The notes: generated by a model from the sequence alone, not told the origin. Counted from the first letter of the stretch, positions 1 through 8,536 are shown. The stretch: DNA of 64,000 nucleotides from a virus (IMGVR_UViG_3300026292_000623:1-64000); one strand, 5' to 3'. Program-made: numbers and translations.

Positions 1-248
1 CTTTTAGCCCACCAAGGCCATTTTTTTACTCTGCTTAATAGTGGTCCTAATATCCATTCTAGTAATCTACTATATGCTGACCAAAAACGATCACTAATAT
101 TGTAAGGTGGTGTTTTTAATATTATTAATACAAATGCTATCCACCAAACCCATATTGGATGATCTTCACTTACGCCATATCCAAACATAAAAGGCAAAAT
201 TAATGCCGTTAGATATAAACCTATATAATTTCTTAAATGATTAAACAT
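1..248 (-). CDS. Membrane protein, runs off left edge
   Basis: The first 82 codons of a minus-strand gene are visible and it continues past the window edge. The protein begins MFNHLRNYIGLY and has two hydrophobic segments, at about residues 9-24 and 32-45, so it is probably an inner-membrane protein. The ATG lies inside the last codons of the upstream amidinotransferase gene (8 nt overlap), which suggests translational coupling in one operon. I do not recognise the family. The reading frame is clear, but the full length and function are not. Confidence 0.6.
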   Translation of the reverse strand, partial: MFNHLRNYIGLYLTALILPFMFGYGVSEDHPIWVWWIAFVLIILKTPPYNISDRFWSAYSRLLEWILGPLLSRVKKWPWWAK

Positions 249-1305
249 AACTTTCACAATCTCCTTCTCTAACTATATCACTTGTTAAGCAATGGATACC
301 ACCATCCCAAAAATACTGATGACGGAAGTTCCAATAAATTGGTTCAATACCATGTGCTTCCATTTCAGCAAAGGCAGTTTCATTTTTACCTGTACATATT
401 ACTGTACTCTCGTCTATTGACAATACGTTTACATCAAATACACTTTCATCTGGACAGCCTACCCAGTGACTTAACCATTTGCTTACATACTCTTTATGAA
501 ATCTTTGTTTACGAGTTTTTTGAAAATCTTCTGGCATATCAAAATTATCAGCCACTTCTATTATAGTCCAATTCTTCATTTCTTCTGGTACCCAGTTTTT
601 ATTCCAGGTCATTAGTACGCCAGGTTTTAGCAATGCAATTTTGCCATCGATATGTCCTCCGACTGGTATGTCCAAAAATTGTGTCTTAGGATATCGCAAC
701 TTTATTTCACGTTGAATCCATTCACGGCCCAGTTCCGTACCTTTTCCTCGCTTATTGTCTCCCTCGTATGGTTGACTAAACAATACACGGTCCCCACACT
801 TTATCATGTTAGCCGCATGATAAAGTAAGCGATGATTCTCTACAAAGTAGTCATATTTTTTGCCACTTTCAATCATTGCTCCTGGCATACTAACCCAATC
901 AGCACCCTCACGAAACCATTTACTACAATGATCGTAATATGCTAAATTCTCAAAGTATCTATTATCACTTCCTGTATAAATTTCAAATATTGTATTACCG
1001 TAAGGCATTAATGTATCACGTGGCATTAATGGATGATTAGGGAATCTACAATGCATCCAAGGTAATTGGATTAATTCTCCAGCAGTTATTGTGAATATGT
1101 CTTTTGGTCTTACAACCTCAACACCTTTGTCTTTTAATATGTTTTCTAATACGGTTAAATCTTCGGCAGTTTCCCTAAATATCTGCTCCATGACATTTCT
1201 AGTTTCTTCATCTTTATGCCATGAAAATGTTTCTGGGGGAAACGGAGCACCTAATATAACCCGTTTGAGCGGCTGAAACTCGCTCCATACATTTACTGAT
1301 TTCAT
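241..1305 (-). CDS. Amidinotransferase (arginine:glycine type)
   Basis: A 354-residue protein of the arginine:glycine or inosamine-phosphate amidinotransferase family (pentein fold). These enzymes move the amidino group of arginine onto an amine through a cysteine intermediate. The active-site pieces are visible: GGHIDG at residues 216-221 (His218) and FWDGGIHCLTSD near the C-terminus (nucleophile Cys339). The length is close to the family norm of about 350-400. The acceptor amine cannot be read from the sequence. It is the first minus-strand gene of a divergent pair and is translationally coupled to the membrane protein downstream. A paralogue lies at 5973-7202. The family is a confident call; the substrate is unknown. 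Confidence 0.88.
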   Translation of the reverse strand: MKSVNVWSEFQPLKRVILGAPFPPETFSWHKDEETRNVMEQIFRETAEDLTVLENILKDKGVEVVRPKDIFTITAGELIQLPWMHCRFPNHPLMPRDTLMPYGNTIFEIYTGSDNRYFENLAYYDHCSKWFREGADWVSMPGAMIESGKKYDYFVENHRLLYHAANMIKCGDRVLFSQPYEGDNKRGKGTELGREWIQREIKLRYPKTQFLDIPVGGHIDGKIALLKPGVLMTWNKNWVPEEMKNWTIIEVADNFDMPEDFQKTRKQRFHKEYVSKWLSHWVGCPDESVFDVNVLSIDESTVICTGKNETAFAEMEAHGIEPIYWNFRHQYFWDGGIHCLTSDIVREGDCESYV

Positions 1306-1362
1306 TATGGTTCCTTTGGTAATATCTTGTATTATTGGTCAAGTAGACCTGATTTCTGTTGC

Positions 1363-1376
1363 ATAAATATATTTAT
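1363..1376. promoter_or_regulatory. Palindromic T4-late-like divergent promoter
   Basis: The 14-bp perfect palindrome ATAAATATATTTAT sits between divergent genes (241-1305 minus, 1409-2239 plus). Each strand therefore carries ATAAATA, close to the T4 late promoter core TATAAATA. The same 14-mer recurs at 52414-52427 in the only comparable divergent gap. The plus-strand start site would fall near 1375, giving a leader of about 34 nt with a TTGGAG ribosome site before ATG 1409. No TTGACA box is present. Confidence 0.6.
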
Positions 1377-1408
1377 CCGTATATAATATATACATTGGAG
1401 CAACAATC

Positions 1409-2239
1409 ATGACAAGAATCGCTAAAGACATTATAGCAAAGAATGACTTTGTAGTCAACGTATTTGACTATAATAATGACAAAATATTCGATACAGACGA
1501 GCTATATGCCGCCTTTGAGAGCGGTTGGCCAGTAGTAATACAGAACTTACCAATAGAAGGACTAGATTATCAATACTATGATGATCTACCTGATTGGACT
1601 ATTGAAGATAATAAATGGATTATGCCTTGGTATAATAGTCATATTAAGAATAGAACTAGATTAATGCTAGAACGTGGTTGGAATGATGAGCAGATTGATA
1701 TATTCCATAAGAAACATAAGCAGGCAAATAATGCTTGGAATGAATTATTTGATAAAATGTTTCCAAAATATAAAACCACAGAACGTATGCTCAGTCATAG
1801 ATATAATACATTGGTTGAGAATAAGCTACATTTAGATGAATTAGATGAACAACATACAGGCAATGAACAACAGATAAGAATGTTTGTACAACTAGATAAA
1901 AAGAGACCAAGAGTGTTAACATTTGGTCCTGATTTAGAACAACTGTATCACAAATATTATTGGGATTTTAATTTAAAAGAATTAGATAAAAATAATGTAC
2001 ACACTTTTATAAGTGAAATGAGAAATCGTTGTGTATGGAATGAAAAGAAATGGGATCAGTTTCATCACCCATTACATTACATAACTTTTAATCCAGGTGA
2101 CATTTGGTTTTTTAATGCACAATGGATTACTCACCAAATTGTGTTTGGCACAAAATTACAATGCTTTGAAGCTGATATACTAAATGATAGTTTAATCTAT
2201 CCTGAATTATGTATGGCTGAACGTATTAAAAAATTATAA
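1409..2239 (+). CDS. Unknown; 2OG/cupin-oxygenase-like C-terminus
   Basis: A 276-residue soluble protein and one of only three plus-strand genes in the window. The C-terminal part contains PGDIWFFNAQWITHQIVFG at about residues 230-248. This resembles the last strand of 2-oxoglutarate/Fe(II) oxygenases and other double-stranded beta-helix enzymes, in which PGD-x-x-x-F is followed by the distal metal-binding His. A canonical HxD pair is not obvious upstream (HKYYWDF near residue 190 is the nearest), so it may be a divergent or inactive oxygenase. The start is supported by TTGGAG 9 nt upstream. The end overlaps the convergent gene at 2234 by 6 nt. The function is not established. Confidence 0.55.
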   Translation: MTRIAKDIIAKNDFVVNVFDYNNDKIFDTDELYAAFESGWPVVIQNLPIEGLDYQYYDDLPDWTIEDNKWIMPWYNSHIKNRTRLMLERGWNDEQIDIFHKKHKQANNAWNELFDKMFPKYKTTERMLSHRYNTLVENKLHLDELDEQHTGNEQQIRMFVQLDKKRPRVLTFGPDLEQLYHKYYWDFNLKELDKNNVHTFISEMRNRCVWNEKKWDQFHHPLHYITFNPGDIWFFNAQWITHQIVFGTKLQCFEADILNDSLIYPELCMAERIKKL

Positions 2240-2917
2240 TTTTAATTTATATATACTATCAAATGGAGGTTCTGGATAAGGCCTATAATCATATGGATAT
2301 GGTATTCTTCTATGATAACCAATTCTAGGATCTACATAATGAGGATACATACTTTCTTTTCCTGTTGCAGAATCAATATAGTTACGTCTACCTACACCAA
2401 TTACTAAATCTGTTTTACCGTGTGTTCCTAATATCTCTGCGGTTCTACTACGACTTCTAACACATTGACATAACGCAGTATCCCAACCTCTAGCAGTAAG
2501 TGCATGAATAAATGACAAAGCAACCATACCTATTTCTATGTTATCTGTATTAGCTACACCAAGTGGTTCACGATGCTCTATTGTTTGGAATCTAGTTTCT
2601 AAGTCGTGTACATTACGTTTACTAAAAACTATTAGTGTTGGAGCAAGTACTTGAGGATTGCCTTTGTCTTCTTCAACAGATTTATCTGTATTTCGATGAC
2701 TGTTTAAATGTAATTGTTTTCTTGTTTCCTCATCTTTTGGTCCTCTGATTATATCAATTATGTATGGCATTTTTCTATTTTTACTAGGACAGTATTTCCA
2801 AACTTCTCTAGCAACTTCTTCCATAACATCAGCAGGTATTTCTTCTTCAGTCCAACTAAATGTAGTTGAACGATTAGAAATAATATCTACCCATTTCTCA
2901 TATTTAAAATAAGACAT
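2234..2917 (-). CDS. Nitroreductase-like protein
   Basis: A 227-residue protein. The opening NRSTTFSWTEEEIP and the mid-region EIGMVALSFIHALTARGWDT match the general pattern of the nitroreductase / FMN oxidoreductase superfamily (RRS-x-R start; 'siaiG-x-x-x-x-x-l-x-A-x-x-x-GLdt' helix). If so it would bind FMN and reduce a small molecule or act as a flavin-remodelling enzyme. The C-terminal 45 residues are rich in Tyr and Pro (RIPYPYDYRPYPEPPF), which is unusual for the family. A ribosome site AAAGGA precedes the ATG, and an AATAAATA late-like box (2939-2946) lies just upstream. The family call is tentative. Confidence 0.5.
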   Translation of the reverse strand: MSYFKYEKWVDIISNRSTTFSWTEEEIPADVMEEVAREVWKYCPSKNRKMPYIIDIIRGPKDEETRKQLHLNSHRNTDKSVEEDKGNPQVLAPTLIVFSKRNVHDLETRFQTIEHREPLGVANTDNIEIGMVALSFIHALTARGWDTALCQCVRSRSRTAEILGTHGKTDLVIGVGRRNYIDSATGKESMYPHYVDPRIGYHRRIPYPYDYRPYPEPPFDSIYKLKL

Positions 2918-2944
2918 ATAGTACTTGTTCCTTTACACTATTTA

Positions 2945-4771
2945 TTATGCTTCTACTATGTATTCATAGAAATACGTGGTTGTTGCTGGTCCAACATTTA
3001 CATCAAAGAAGTAGTCATAATAGTTTCCACTAACTTGTACTTTACTGATATTACCTGATACTAACATTGATGCTATTGTAGTCGTGTTATTACCAATTTC
3101 AAAACTATCTCCTACTGATAAGTTATCTAGAACATATGAAATATTACGGCGTAAGTCTTTGTCAACACCTTCATTCATTCTAATACGTACTTGTGGGTTA
3201 CCAGTTGAACTATCACCTGAATTGTACCATTGTGCCTGCGGTGAACCAGAATCAGCATGGTATTCACCACCTAAGAATGTGTCACCTGATGATGGCGGAC
3301 TCCAAACTCCTGATGGATCAGCAATATGGAACCATTGTGATTTAGAAAGAACATTACTATAATCACCAGCTTCTTTCATCAACCAAACTTGTCTAAGCTC
3401 ACCATCTTCTGTTGTTGAATCATCTATCGCAGTTATAGTAGCACTAACTTGTCCATTTGAAACTGTTAGAGTTCCACTTGTTCCAGGCTGTCCTGATATA
3501 TCATTCCAATTTGGATCGCCAGCTGAATCATAGCTACCATAATATGTTGATACACAAGTGAAGTATACTGTAACTCCGTCTGGTGCATCTGTTGTTGCTG
3601 TCCAAGTCATGGTATCGCCTTCAGCTAATTGCGCCTGATAATTTGAATCGTCATAGTTATTAGTGTCAATGGTGCTGGATGAATTAGTAGGATGATCAAT
3701 CGTTGTTGTTACACTCCAATTATAAGCAGATGCATCCTGTACCGGATCTTGTGATGTATCATTGATTGTAATTTCAGGAGTTTGTGTTACATAATTATCT
3801 GGAACATCTGCCCACTCGTCTGCTATTGAAATTTTAATTGTAAATTTTTCGAATCCAGCTTCAGTAATATTGTCAGCTGAAATAGAAAGTGATGTAGTAG
3901 TTCCTCCACCTGATACTGGTGGCTTTCTTGCAAGTGATTGTGTACCATCCATAAGCCAATCAATGTAGTGCGGCGTGCCGCTTTCGTTGAATTCGCTGTT
4001 CTCAACTAAATGAACCCATAGATAAGTTCCATCTGGTGCATCTGTTGTAGTAGTGATAGTATAATCTTCACCTTCATTAACACTTGTCACTTCCTGACCA
4101 GTGGCGTCAGATGTAAGAGCTACTGTATATGTATATTGTGATAAGTCAATTGAACCTGCATCACTTGTATCATTAAGTACAACAGGAATTGTTGCTTCAC
4201 CATTGTCTAATGTTAATTGTAAAGTTTCAGCTCCCTCTGTAGTAGTATCTTCAGTAGTATTTAAAGTTATTGAATCTGTTGTTCCTGTTACAAAGTTTCC
4301 TGTAAGACTAGCGCCGTCTATATCTGCACTAGCAACTCCAGATATTGTATATGGCACGGTAGTTCCAGTCGCTACGCCTGATGTTGCTAGTGTGATTGTA
4401 ACACTACTTCCTTCATCAACAGAGTTAACATCACTAGTTAATGTATAGACTACAGTTACTTGATTCTTTTCTGCAAATAAGTCTCCATCTTCTGTTGCGT
4501 GTATTGTCCAATCACCTACTTTAACACCTCCATCTGCTATAAAAGGCCTTTGTGAACCTGTTATTGCAGTTTCAGATAGATTCATATCTCCATTACCGTC
4601 AACTGTCATTCTCCAGTCACCGATACGTAGACCTTTATCAACTCTAAACATTCTTTGTGAACCTGATATAGTATGCATATTAGAAACTTGCAGGTCGCCG
4701 TTTGCTAATTCTACGATGCTCCATTCGCCTAAACGAACGCCAGCATCTGCCATAAATGCTTTTTGTGCCAT
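2945..4771 (-). CDS. Calx-beta repeat surface/structural protein
   Basis: A 608-residue acidic protein with no signal peptide. The N-terminus has three tandem repeats of about 30 residues (residues 7-31, 42-66 and 76-100) of the form F-x-(A/V)D-x-G(V/L)-x-(L/I/V)G(E/D)W, with a G(D/N)-containing second strand. Two or three Calx-beta-type domains follow, recognisable by VDEGSSVTITL, VNEGEDYTITT and TEGAETLQLTL. The rest is Ser/Thr/Gly-rich beta sequence. This architecture fits a virion fibre, head decoration or adhesin that binds host surface glycans. SD AGGAG lies before the ATG, with a late-like box at 4817-4824, in keeping with a structural gene. The exact role is inferred. Confidence 0.7.
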   Translation of the reverse strand: MAQKAFMADAGVRLGEWSIVELANGDLQVSNMHTISGSQRMFRVDKGLRIGDWRMTVDGNGDMNLSETAITGSQRPFIADGGVKVGDWTIHATEDGDLFAEKNQVTVVYTLTSDVNSVDEGSSVTITLATSGVATGTTVPYTISGVASADIDGASLTGNFVTGTTDSITLNTTEDTTTEGAETLQLTLDNGEATIPVVLNDTSDAGSIDLSQYTYTVALTSDATGQEVTSVNEGEDYTITTTTDAPDGTYLWVHLVENSEFNESGTPHYIDWLMDGTQSLARKPPVSGGGTTTSLSISADNITEAGFEKFTIKISIADEWADVPDNYVTQTPEITINDTSQDPVQDASAYNWSVTTTIDHPTNSSSTIDTNNYDDSNYQAQLAEGDTMTWTATTDAPDGVTVYFTCVSTYYGSYDSAGDPNWNDISGQPGTSGTLTVSNGQVSATITAIDDSTTEDGELRQVWLMKEAGDYSNVLSKSQWFHIADPSGVWSPPSSGDTFLGGEYHADSGSPQAQWYNSGDSSTGNPQVRIRMNEGVDKDLRRNISYVLDNLSVGDSFEIGNNTTTIASMLVSGNISKVQVSGNYYDYFFDVNVGPATTTYFYEYIVEA

Positions 4772-4816
4772 GGTTTTCTCCTAAATTATTACAGTTACTT
4801 CTCTAACTATTTCTAA

Positions 4817-4824
4817 TATTTATT
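4817..4824 (-). promoter_or_regulatory. T4-late-like promoter box
   Basis: AATAAATA on the minus strand, about 46 nt upstream of the Calx-beta protein start at 4771. It is one mismatch from the T4 late core TATAAATA, and no -35 element is visible. In an AT-rich genome such boxes occur by chance; the support is its position in a true gap ahead of a likely structural gene. Confidence 0.4.
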
Positions 4825-4853
4825 ATGATCTTAATTAGAATTAACCATTTGGT

Positions 4854-4916
4854 TTATTTTTGATTTAGTATTCTTTTAAGCAAATCTACGTATTTTTTAT
4901 ATTCTTCTTTACTCAT
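4854..4916 (-). CDS. 20-residue peptide, coupled to upstream gene
   Basis: A very short ORF encoding MSKEEYKKYVDLLKRILNQK, a charged amphipathic helix. Its ATG overlaps the stop of the class II aaRS-like gene (ATGAGTAA, 8 nt overlap) and is preceded by a strong AGGAGA ribosome site. Both favour real translation. It has no recognisable domain. The ORF could be a chance start after a good SD, so confidence is limited. Confidence 0.4.
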   Translation of the reverse strand: MSKEEYKKYVDLLKRILNQK

Positions 4917-5736
4917 TATTTTCTCCTAGTTTATCTAATGCTGAAATCATTCTTGTCATTCCAATTCCACCACCTACTCTTGGAAAAAAGTCAAACTCTA
5001 AGAATTTTTCTAATTCTGCTTCTACACGTTCTTTACCAAACAAGTCAAATAGTAACTTACTATATGCACCGTCTGTGATTGTATGGAATGTATCACGCAT
5101 TTGCTCTACGTCTGTAGAACGCTCTGCTGATCCTATTGTTTCCATTCCACCTAGTATTACATCTATCTTTTTACTTGTACCATCAGTATTTCTACTCATA
5201 TTCCAGAAAGGACTTGTAAACTCTGGAAAGTCAGTTATACTGCAACTACCAAACTTTTCGTACATATCAGTTTCGTGTTCAGCTTTTAGTTCGCCTTCTA
5301 CTTTGTAGTATGTTTGCCACTCTGCATAAGTTTTTTGAGTTATTGGATCAAACCCTAAATGGTCACATAATTCAATTTCCATTTGCCTTAAGTCATTTAT
5401 GTCTCCTGGCATTTCAAATTCAAACATTGGAAATATTATATCGTGTCTTCCTGGTATTGCATTTGGTTCTTGTCTATATGAAGTACTTACACAAAAGAAT
5501 CCTTTTGATTCTGGTTCTGTAAGTAACTCGTGTTCTAGCCACATTTGGCCTGTTTGTGGAAGTGGCCATACTTGGCCTGCATACTTGTATGTTGCTACAT
5601 TGAACGGATCTTCACAAGCCGCTAATATAGATAATCTGTTTTGGGTATGAACTTCTTGGAAGCCTTTAGCCAAAAAAAATGACCTTAAAAGGCCAACTGT
5701 CTTCGTAAATTTTACGGGGGATATTAACTGTGTCAT
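4909..5736 (-). CDS. Class II aaRS-like enzyme (AsnRS/AspRS core)
   Basis: A 275-residue protein matching the catalytic core of class II, subclass b aminoacyl-tRNA synthetases (Asp/Asn/Lys type). Motif 2 is visible as STSYRQEPN followed by GRHDIIFPMFEFEM (residues 84-110), and motif 3 as GGGIGMTRMISAL (residues 256-268). There is no N-terminal OB-fold anticodon-binding domain, so a normal tRNA synthetase role is unlikely. Stand-alone cores of this type include archaeal asparagine synthetase-like AsnRS paralogues and EpmA (PoxA), which activate an amino acid as the adenylate and pass it to a non-tRNA acceptor. It sits near the amidinotransferases and radical SAM genes, suggesting small-molecule or protein/DNA modification. 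The acceptor is unknown. Confidence 0.75.
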   Translation of the reverse strand: MTQLISPVKFTKTVGLLRSFFLAKGFQEVHTQNRLSILAACEDPFNVATYKYAGQVWPLPQTGQMWLEHELLTEPESKGFFCVSTSYRQEPNAIPGRHDIIFPMFEFEMPGDINDLRQMEIELCDHLGFDPITQKTYAEWQTYYKVEGELKAEHETDMYEKFGSCSITDFPEFTSPFWNMSRNTDGTSKKIDVILGGMETIGSAERSTDVEQMRDTFHTITDGAYSKLLFDLFGKERVEAELEKFLEFDFFPRVGGGIGMTRMISALDKLGENNE

Positions 5737-5808
5737 TTCTTTTCCTTTTCGTTGTTCAAAAAAAAATATTCGATAGCCAAAAAAAAATCTGATTAATTTG
5801 TTATCGTT

Positions 5809-5973
5809 TTATTTATCTTCTGCGTCTTCTTTTAATCTAAATTTAATGTTGCAATATCCACATACTGCTTCTCCACCATCTGGTATAGTATAATATACTT
5901 TAGGGTGATCACCTTCTGGATCTCCAGTACATGAAACTTTCTTGTCATCTACATATATTATTGTTTGTTCCAT
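5809..5973 (-). CDS. Small CHCC zinc-finger protein
   Basis: A 54-residue protein with the spacing Cys-x8-His-Pro-x15-Cys-x2-Cys (SCTGDPEGDHPKVYY, then EAVCGYCNIKF), the pattern of the CHCC zinc-finger family that includes the NDUFS6 subunit of complex I and small alphaproteobacterial proteins. It therefore probably binds one zinc ion. Its ATG overlaps the stop of the amidinotransferase upstream (TAATG), so it is translationally coupled. The role in a phage is unknown; a small partner or regulator of a neighbouring enzyme is possible. I checked the reading frame codon by codon. Confidence 0.65.
   Translation of the reverse strand: MEQTIIYVDDKKVSCTGDPEGDHPKVYYTIPDGGEAVCGYCNIKFRLKEDAEDK
5810..5817 (-). 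promoter_or_regulatory. T4-late-like promoter box
   Basis: GATAAATA on the minus strand, overlapping the last codons of the zinc-finger gene and about 74 nt upstream of the aaRS-like gene start at 5736. It is one mismatch from TATAAATA. Position and similarity are the only support. Confidence 0.35.
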
Positions 5974-7202
5974 TATCTTCTTAACTCGTTATTGCCCCAT
6001 AAACGACCAAAATCAATTCCTTGATCTCCACGTTCTGGAAAATAGTCTTCACAGTCTCCTTCACGTTCTAAATCACTTGTAGCACAATGCAACCCACCGT
6101 CCCAGAAGAATCTGTGCCTCATATTACAGGTAACAACATCTACTTTATGCTTACCTAATCTATCTTCAAGTTCTTTAGCAGGTCCACTAGCAATTACTGT
6201 ATTCTCATCAACACTTAAACAATTTACATCAAAATTAGTCTCCCAACAAGCACCTACACTAGGGTGCATATATAAGTCAATAAACTTATGTAATGCTTCG
6301 TTTTGTTCTTCGCCTGCTATCCAATAATCTGCTACTGGTCTTTTTTTGTTTAATCTCCATTCGTCTTTTATTGCTACTCTATAATCTTGCCAAGCAGATG
6401 TGTGATCGTTATGCTTTCTGTCTATTTTAATCACGTCCCAACCTGGATATGTTTCTTCGTATTTGTTTACGTTTGTATGACTAATAAGTAATCCTGGTCG
6501 TATTAGAGCTAATACTGCATCTGTATGTCCACCCATAACTGTAGTATTGATTCTAAAATTGTATCCATATATTTCATTAAACTTTTTAAACCATTCAACC
6601 AATACTTTAGTAGGACCATTAAAGTCATGCAAGTCAATCATAATATCTCTACCAGTTCTCATAATACTAGGCCATGAAATAGCAAATCCTTTACCAGGAC
6701 TTATCTCTTGGCATTCTTTTATTATGTTTAGTTCATTATTTGCATCTGCTAAATCTATGTAATCATTACAGCCTGCCCAAGGTGCATATTCGTCTTTATT
6801 AAAAATGTTATCTTTATCTATTATTGTTTTATTCCATTTTCCAAAAACAGAATCAGTTTTTCCAGTTAATAGTTTTTCACCAAATATAATTTGATCATCT
6901 CTAGGTGTATTAAATGGTCTTGGTATGTATCCTTCTTCCTCTACAAATTCAGTTACACTTTCATATCTTTTATGATCTACAACACAAGTATCTGGCATTC
7001 TGTAAACTTTTACACCGTAGCTTTCTGTTAATACTTTACAAAAATAATCCAAGTCTTCTCTGGTTTCTTCATTTACTTTAGTCATTACGTCTGCTACTTT
7101 TTTATCATGATAGTCTTCAAAGAAACCTTTTGGAAATACATTTCCTACCATTACCTTTGTTAGTTTATCCCAACTATTATAACTTTTAAATCCAAAATTC
7201 AT
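5973..7202 (-). CDS. Amidinotransferase paralogue
   Basis: A 409-residue second member of the arginine amidinotransferase family, longer than the one at 241-1305. It shows GGHTDAV (His226) and the C-terminal FFWDGGLHCATSDLEREGDC with nucleophile Cys373. It shares the DVN/DVNCLSVDENT block and the RHRFFWDGG / RHQYFWDGG motif with the paralogue, but overall similarity is limited, so the two probably use different acceptor amines. About 36 residues follow the catalytic Cys. Both enzymes would use arginine and release ornithine. It lies downstream of a radical SAM gene (77 nt gap) and is coupled to the zinc-finger gene. Confidence 0.87.
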   Translation of the reverse strand: MNFGFKSYNSWDKLTKVMVGNVFPKGFFEDYHDKKVADVMTKVNEETREDLDYFCKVLTESYGVKVYRMPDTCVVDHKRYESVTEFVEEEGYIPRPFNTPRDDQIIFGEKLLTGKTDSVFGKWNKTIIDKDNIFNKDEYAPWAGCNDYIDLADANNELNIIKECQEISPGKGFAISWPSIMRTGRDIMIDLHDFNGPTKVLVEWFKKFNEIYGYNFRINTTVMGGHTDAVLALIRPGLLISHTNVNKYEETYPGWDVIKIDRKHNDHTSAWQDYRVAIKDEWRLNKKRPVADYWIAGEEQNEALHKFIDLYMHPSVGACWETNFDVNCLSVDENTVIASGPAKELEDRLGKHKVDVVTCNMRHRFFWDGGLHCATSDLEREGDCEDYFPERGDQGIDFGRLWGNNELRR

Positions 7203-7279
7203 TTTATTTACTCCATAAATTGCTAAACCACAATTCCCATTTACATGACCAGCTTATGTTATCTCTGATATGTTCTATG

Positions 7280-8536
7280 TCAATCGAGTTCATTTCTAAT
7301 TCGTTCAAACTCGGGCGACACTTTGGTAACAGTTTGTTTCCTGAATCTGTCGTAGTTTTCAGTGACTTTGACGTACTCACGCATGATGCTAGGATCATAC
7401 TTATGCTTACGATCAAGACTAAAATTAACCACTTCCATAAGAGGTTCTTCATACTGTTTAAAGTGTGGACTGTTTCCGATACTTTTAAGAAATTCCAATA
7501 TTTGTTCACGTTGTCTCTCTTTCAACCATTCTGGAGCATGAGCCATACTGTAATATTGAGGTTCTATAAGTTGATTAGTACTCATACCAATACCTCTATT
7601 ACTAGTCATTTGGTAGTCATGCATAAACTTCCAAAATTTTGTAATGTGAAGTGCATTAGTCATCTGGTTAACTGTAGTAACTCTTACCTTAATACGTTTA
7701 CCTTCTTTAGTATCTGCGAACTTAACTAACTTGTCAAAGTTTTTCCAAACACTATTCCATTTAGATGGCGGTCTTAAATAATCGTTCATTTCTCCCATAC
7801 CTTCTAATGAGCAATTAACTATTACACGTTCAAACTTACTTAATTGTTCTAACCATTTGTCTTGCATATTAGTAATGTTTGTATAAAAACTTAATTCAAT
7901 ATGTTCTGCGTGTCCACTTTCTACTGCAAGATCTAATAGTTTAAACATATCTTTGGCTACTGTTGGTTCACCTCCGATTAATTTTATTTTACGAGCATAC
8001 TTTAACATAGGAGTAAAACTTTCCCATTCTATTCCTGGTTGAAGTAATGCTTCTTTTTTATCTGCAATCATGCCTTTCCAATCCTTGTGATCTACTCCAA
8101 GTCCTTGGTCTATCATTTTTGCACGTTCTATACTTACCAAATGTGATGCTTCTTTATTACACATTTGACATTGTAAATTACATAAATTTCCTAGTCTAAA
8201 ATCAAATTGTAATGGTTGATCTACTTTCCAATCGTTAGCTGATGCATCAGCTACTACATCGTCAATTACATCTTTCCATTGTTCGTTTTCCCATTGTCTT
8301 GAACTCATAATACCATTACGTTCCAAGTGTTGACATTCTCCACATTCAGGTAACCATTCACCTGCTGTCATTTTACGTCTTACTTCTTTTACATAGTCAT
8401 GATTCCAAGTACCTTCAATGCCTAGTTCTTCTTGATTAACTAACTTCTTAGGTTCTTTAGCCATACAACATAGCCTATAACGTCCACCGTTATATGTACT
8501 ATATTGAACAAATGGTAACGAACAAAATCCGCTCAT
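7280..8536 (-). CDS. Twitch-domain radical SAM enzyme 1
   Basis: A 418-residue protein from the ATG at 8536; a longer frame exists upstream but would overlap the nucleosidase gene. The radical SAM cluster motif is CNLQCQMC at residues 119-126 (Cys119, 123, 126). An N-terminal auxiliary-cluster domain precedes it, with GFCSLPF (Cys5), YRLCC (Cys23, 24) and ECGEC (Cys65, 68). This is the 'twitch/SPASM placed first' arrangement shared by the enzymes at 9078, 10366 and 46688. KLIGGEPTVAKD follows as the SAM-binding GGE motif. Enzymes of this kind use 5'-deoxyadenosyl radicals on sugars or peptides; the substrate is unknown. It is the third of three radical SAM genes in the block. Confidence 0.87.
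   Translation of the reverse strand: MSGFCSLPFVQYSTYNGGRYRLCCMAKEPKKLVNQEELGIEGTWNHDYVKEVRRKMTAGEWLPECGECQHLERNGIMSSRQWENEQWKDVIDDVVADASANDWKVDQPLQFDFRLGNLCNLQCQMCNKEASHLVSIERAKMIDQGLGVDHKDWKGMIADKKEALLQPGIEWESFTPMLKYARKIKLIGGEPTVAKDMFKLLDLAVESGHAEHIELSFYTNITNMQDKWLEQLSKFERVIVNCSLEGMGEMNDYLRPPSKWNSVWKNFDKLVKFADTKEGKRIKVRVTTVNQMTNALHITKFWKFMHDYQMTSNRGIGMSTNQLIEPQYYSMAHAPEWLKERQREQILEFLKSIGNSPHFKQYEEPLMEVVNFSLDRKHKYDPSIMREYVKVTENYDRFRKQTVTKVSPEFERIRNELD

Noticed and set aside
1334-1340. TTGACC as -35 box for the amidinotransferase gene
   Set aside because: No -10 box at 16-18 bp; the palindromic late-like box is the better candidate.
4101-4448. 115-codon plus-strand frame
   Set aside because: Antisense to the Calx-beta repeats; the Val/Ser-rich translation is the mirror of the Thr/Asp-rich repeat codons and it has no ribosome site.
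7204-7509. 101-codon minus-strand frame with a hydrophobic stretch
   Set aside because: Lies mostly in another frame of the radical SAM gene at 7280; no ribosome site and no independent promoter.
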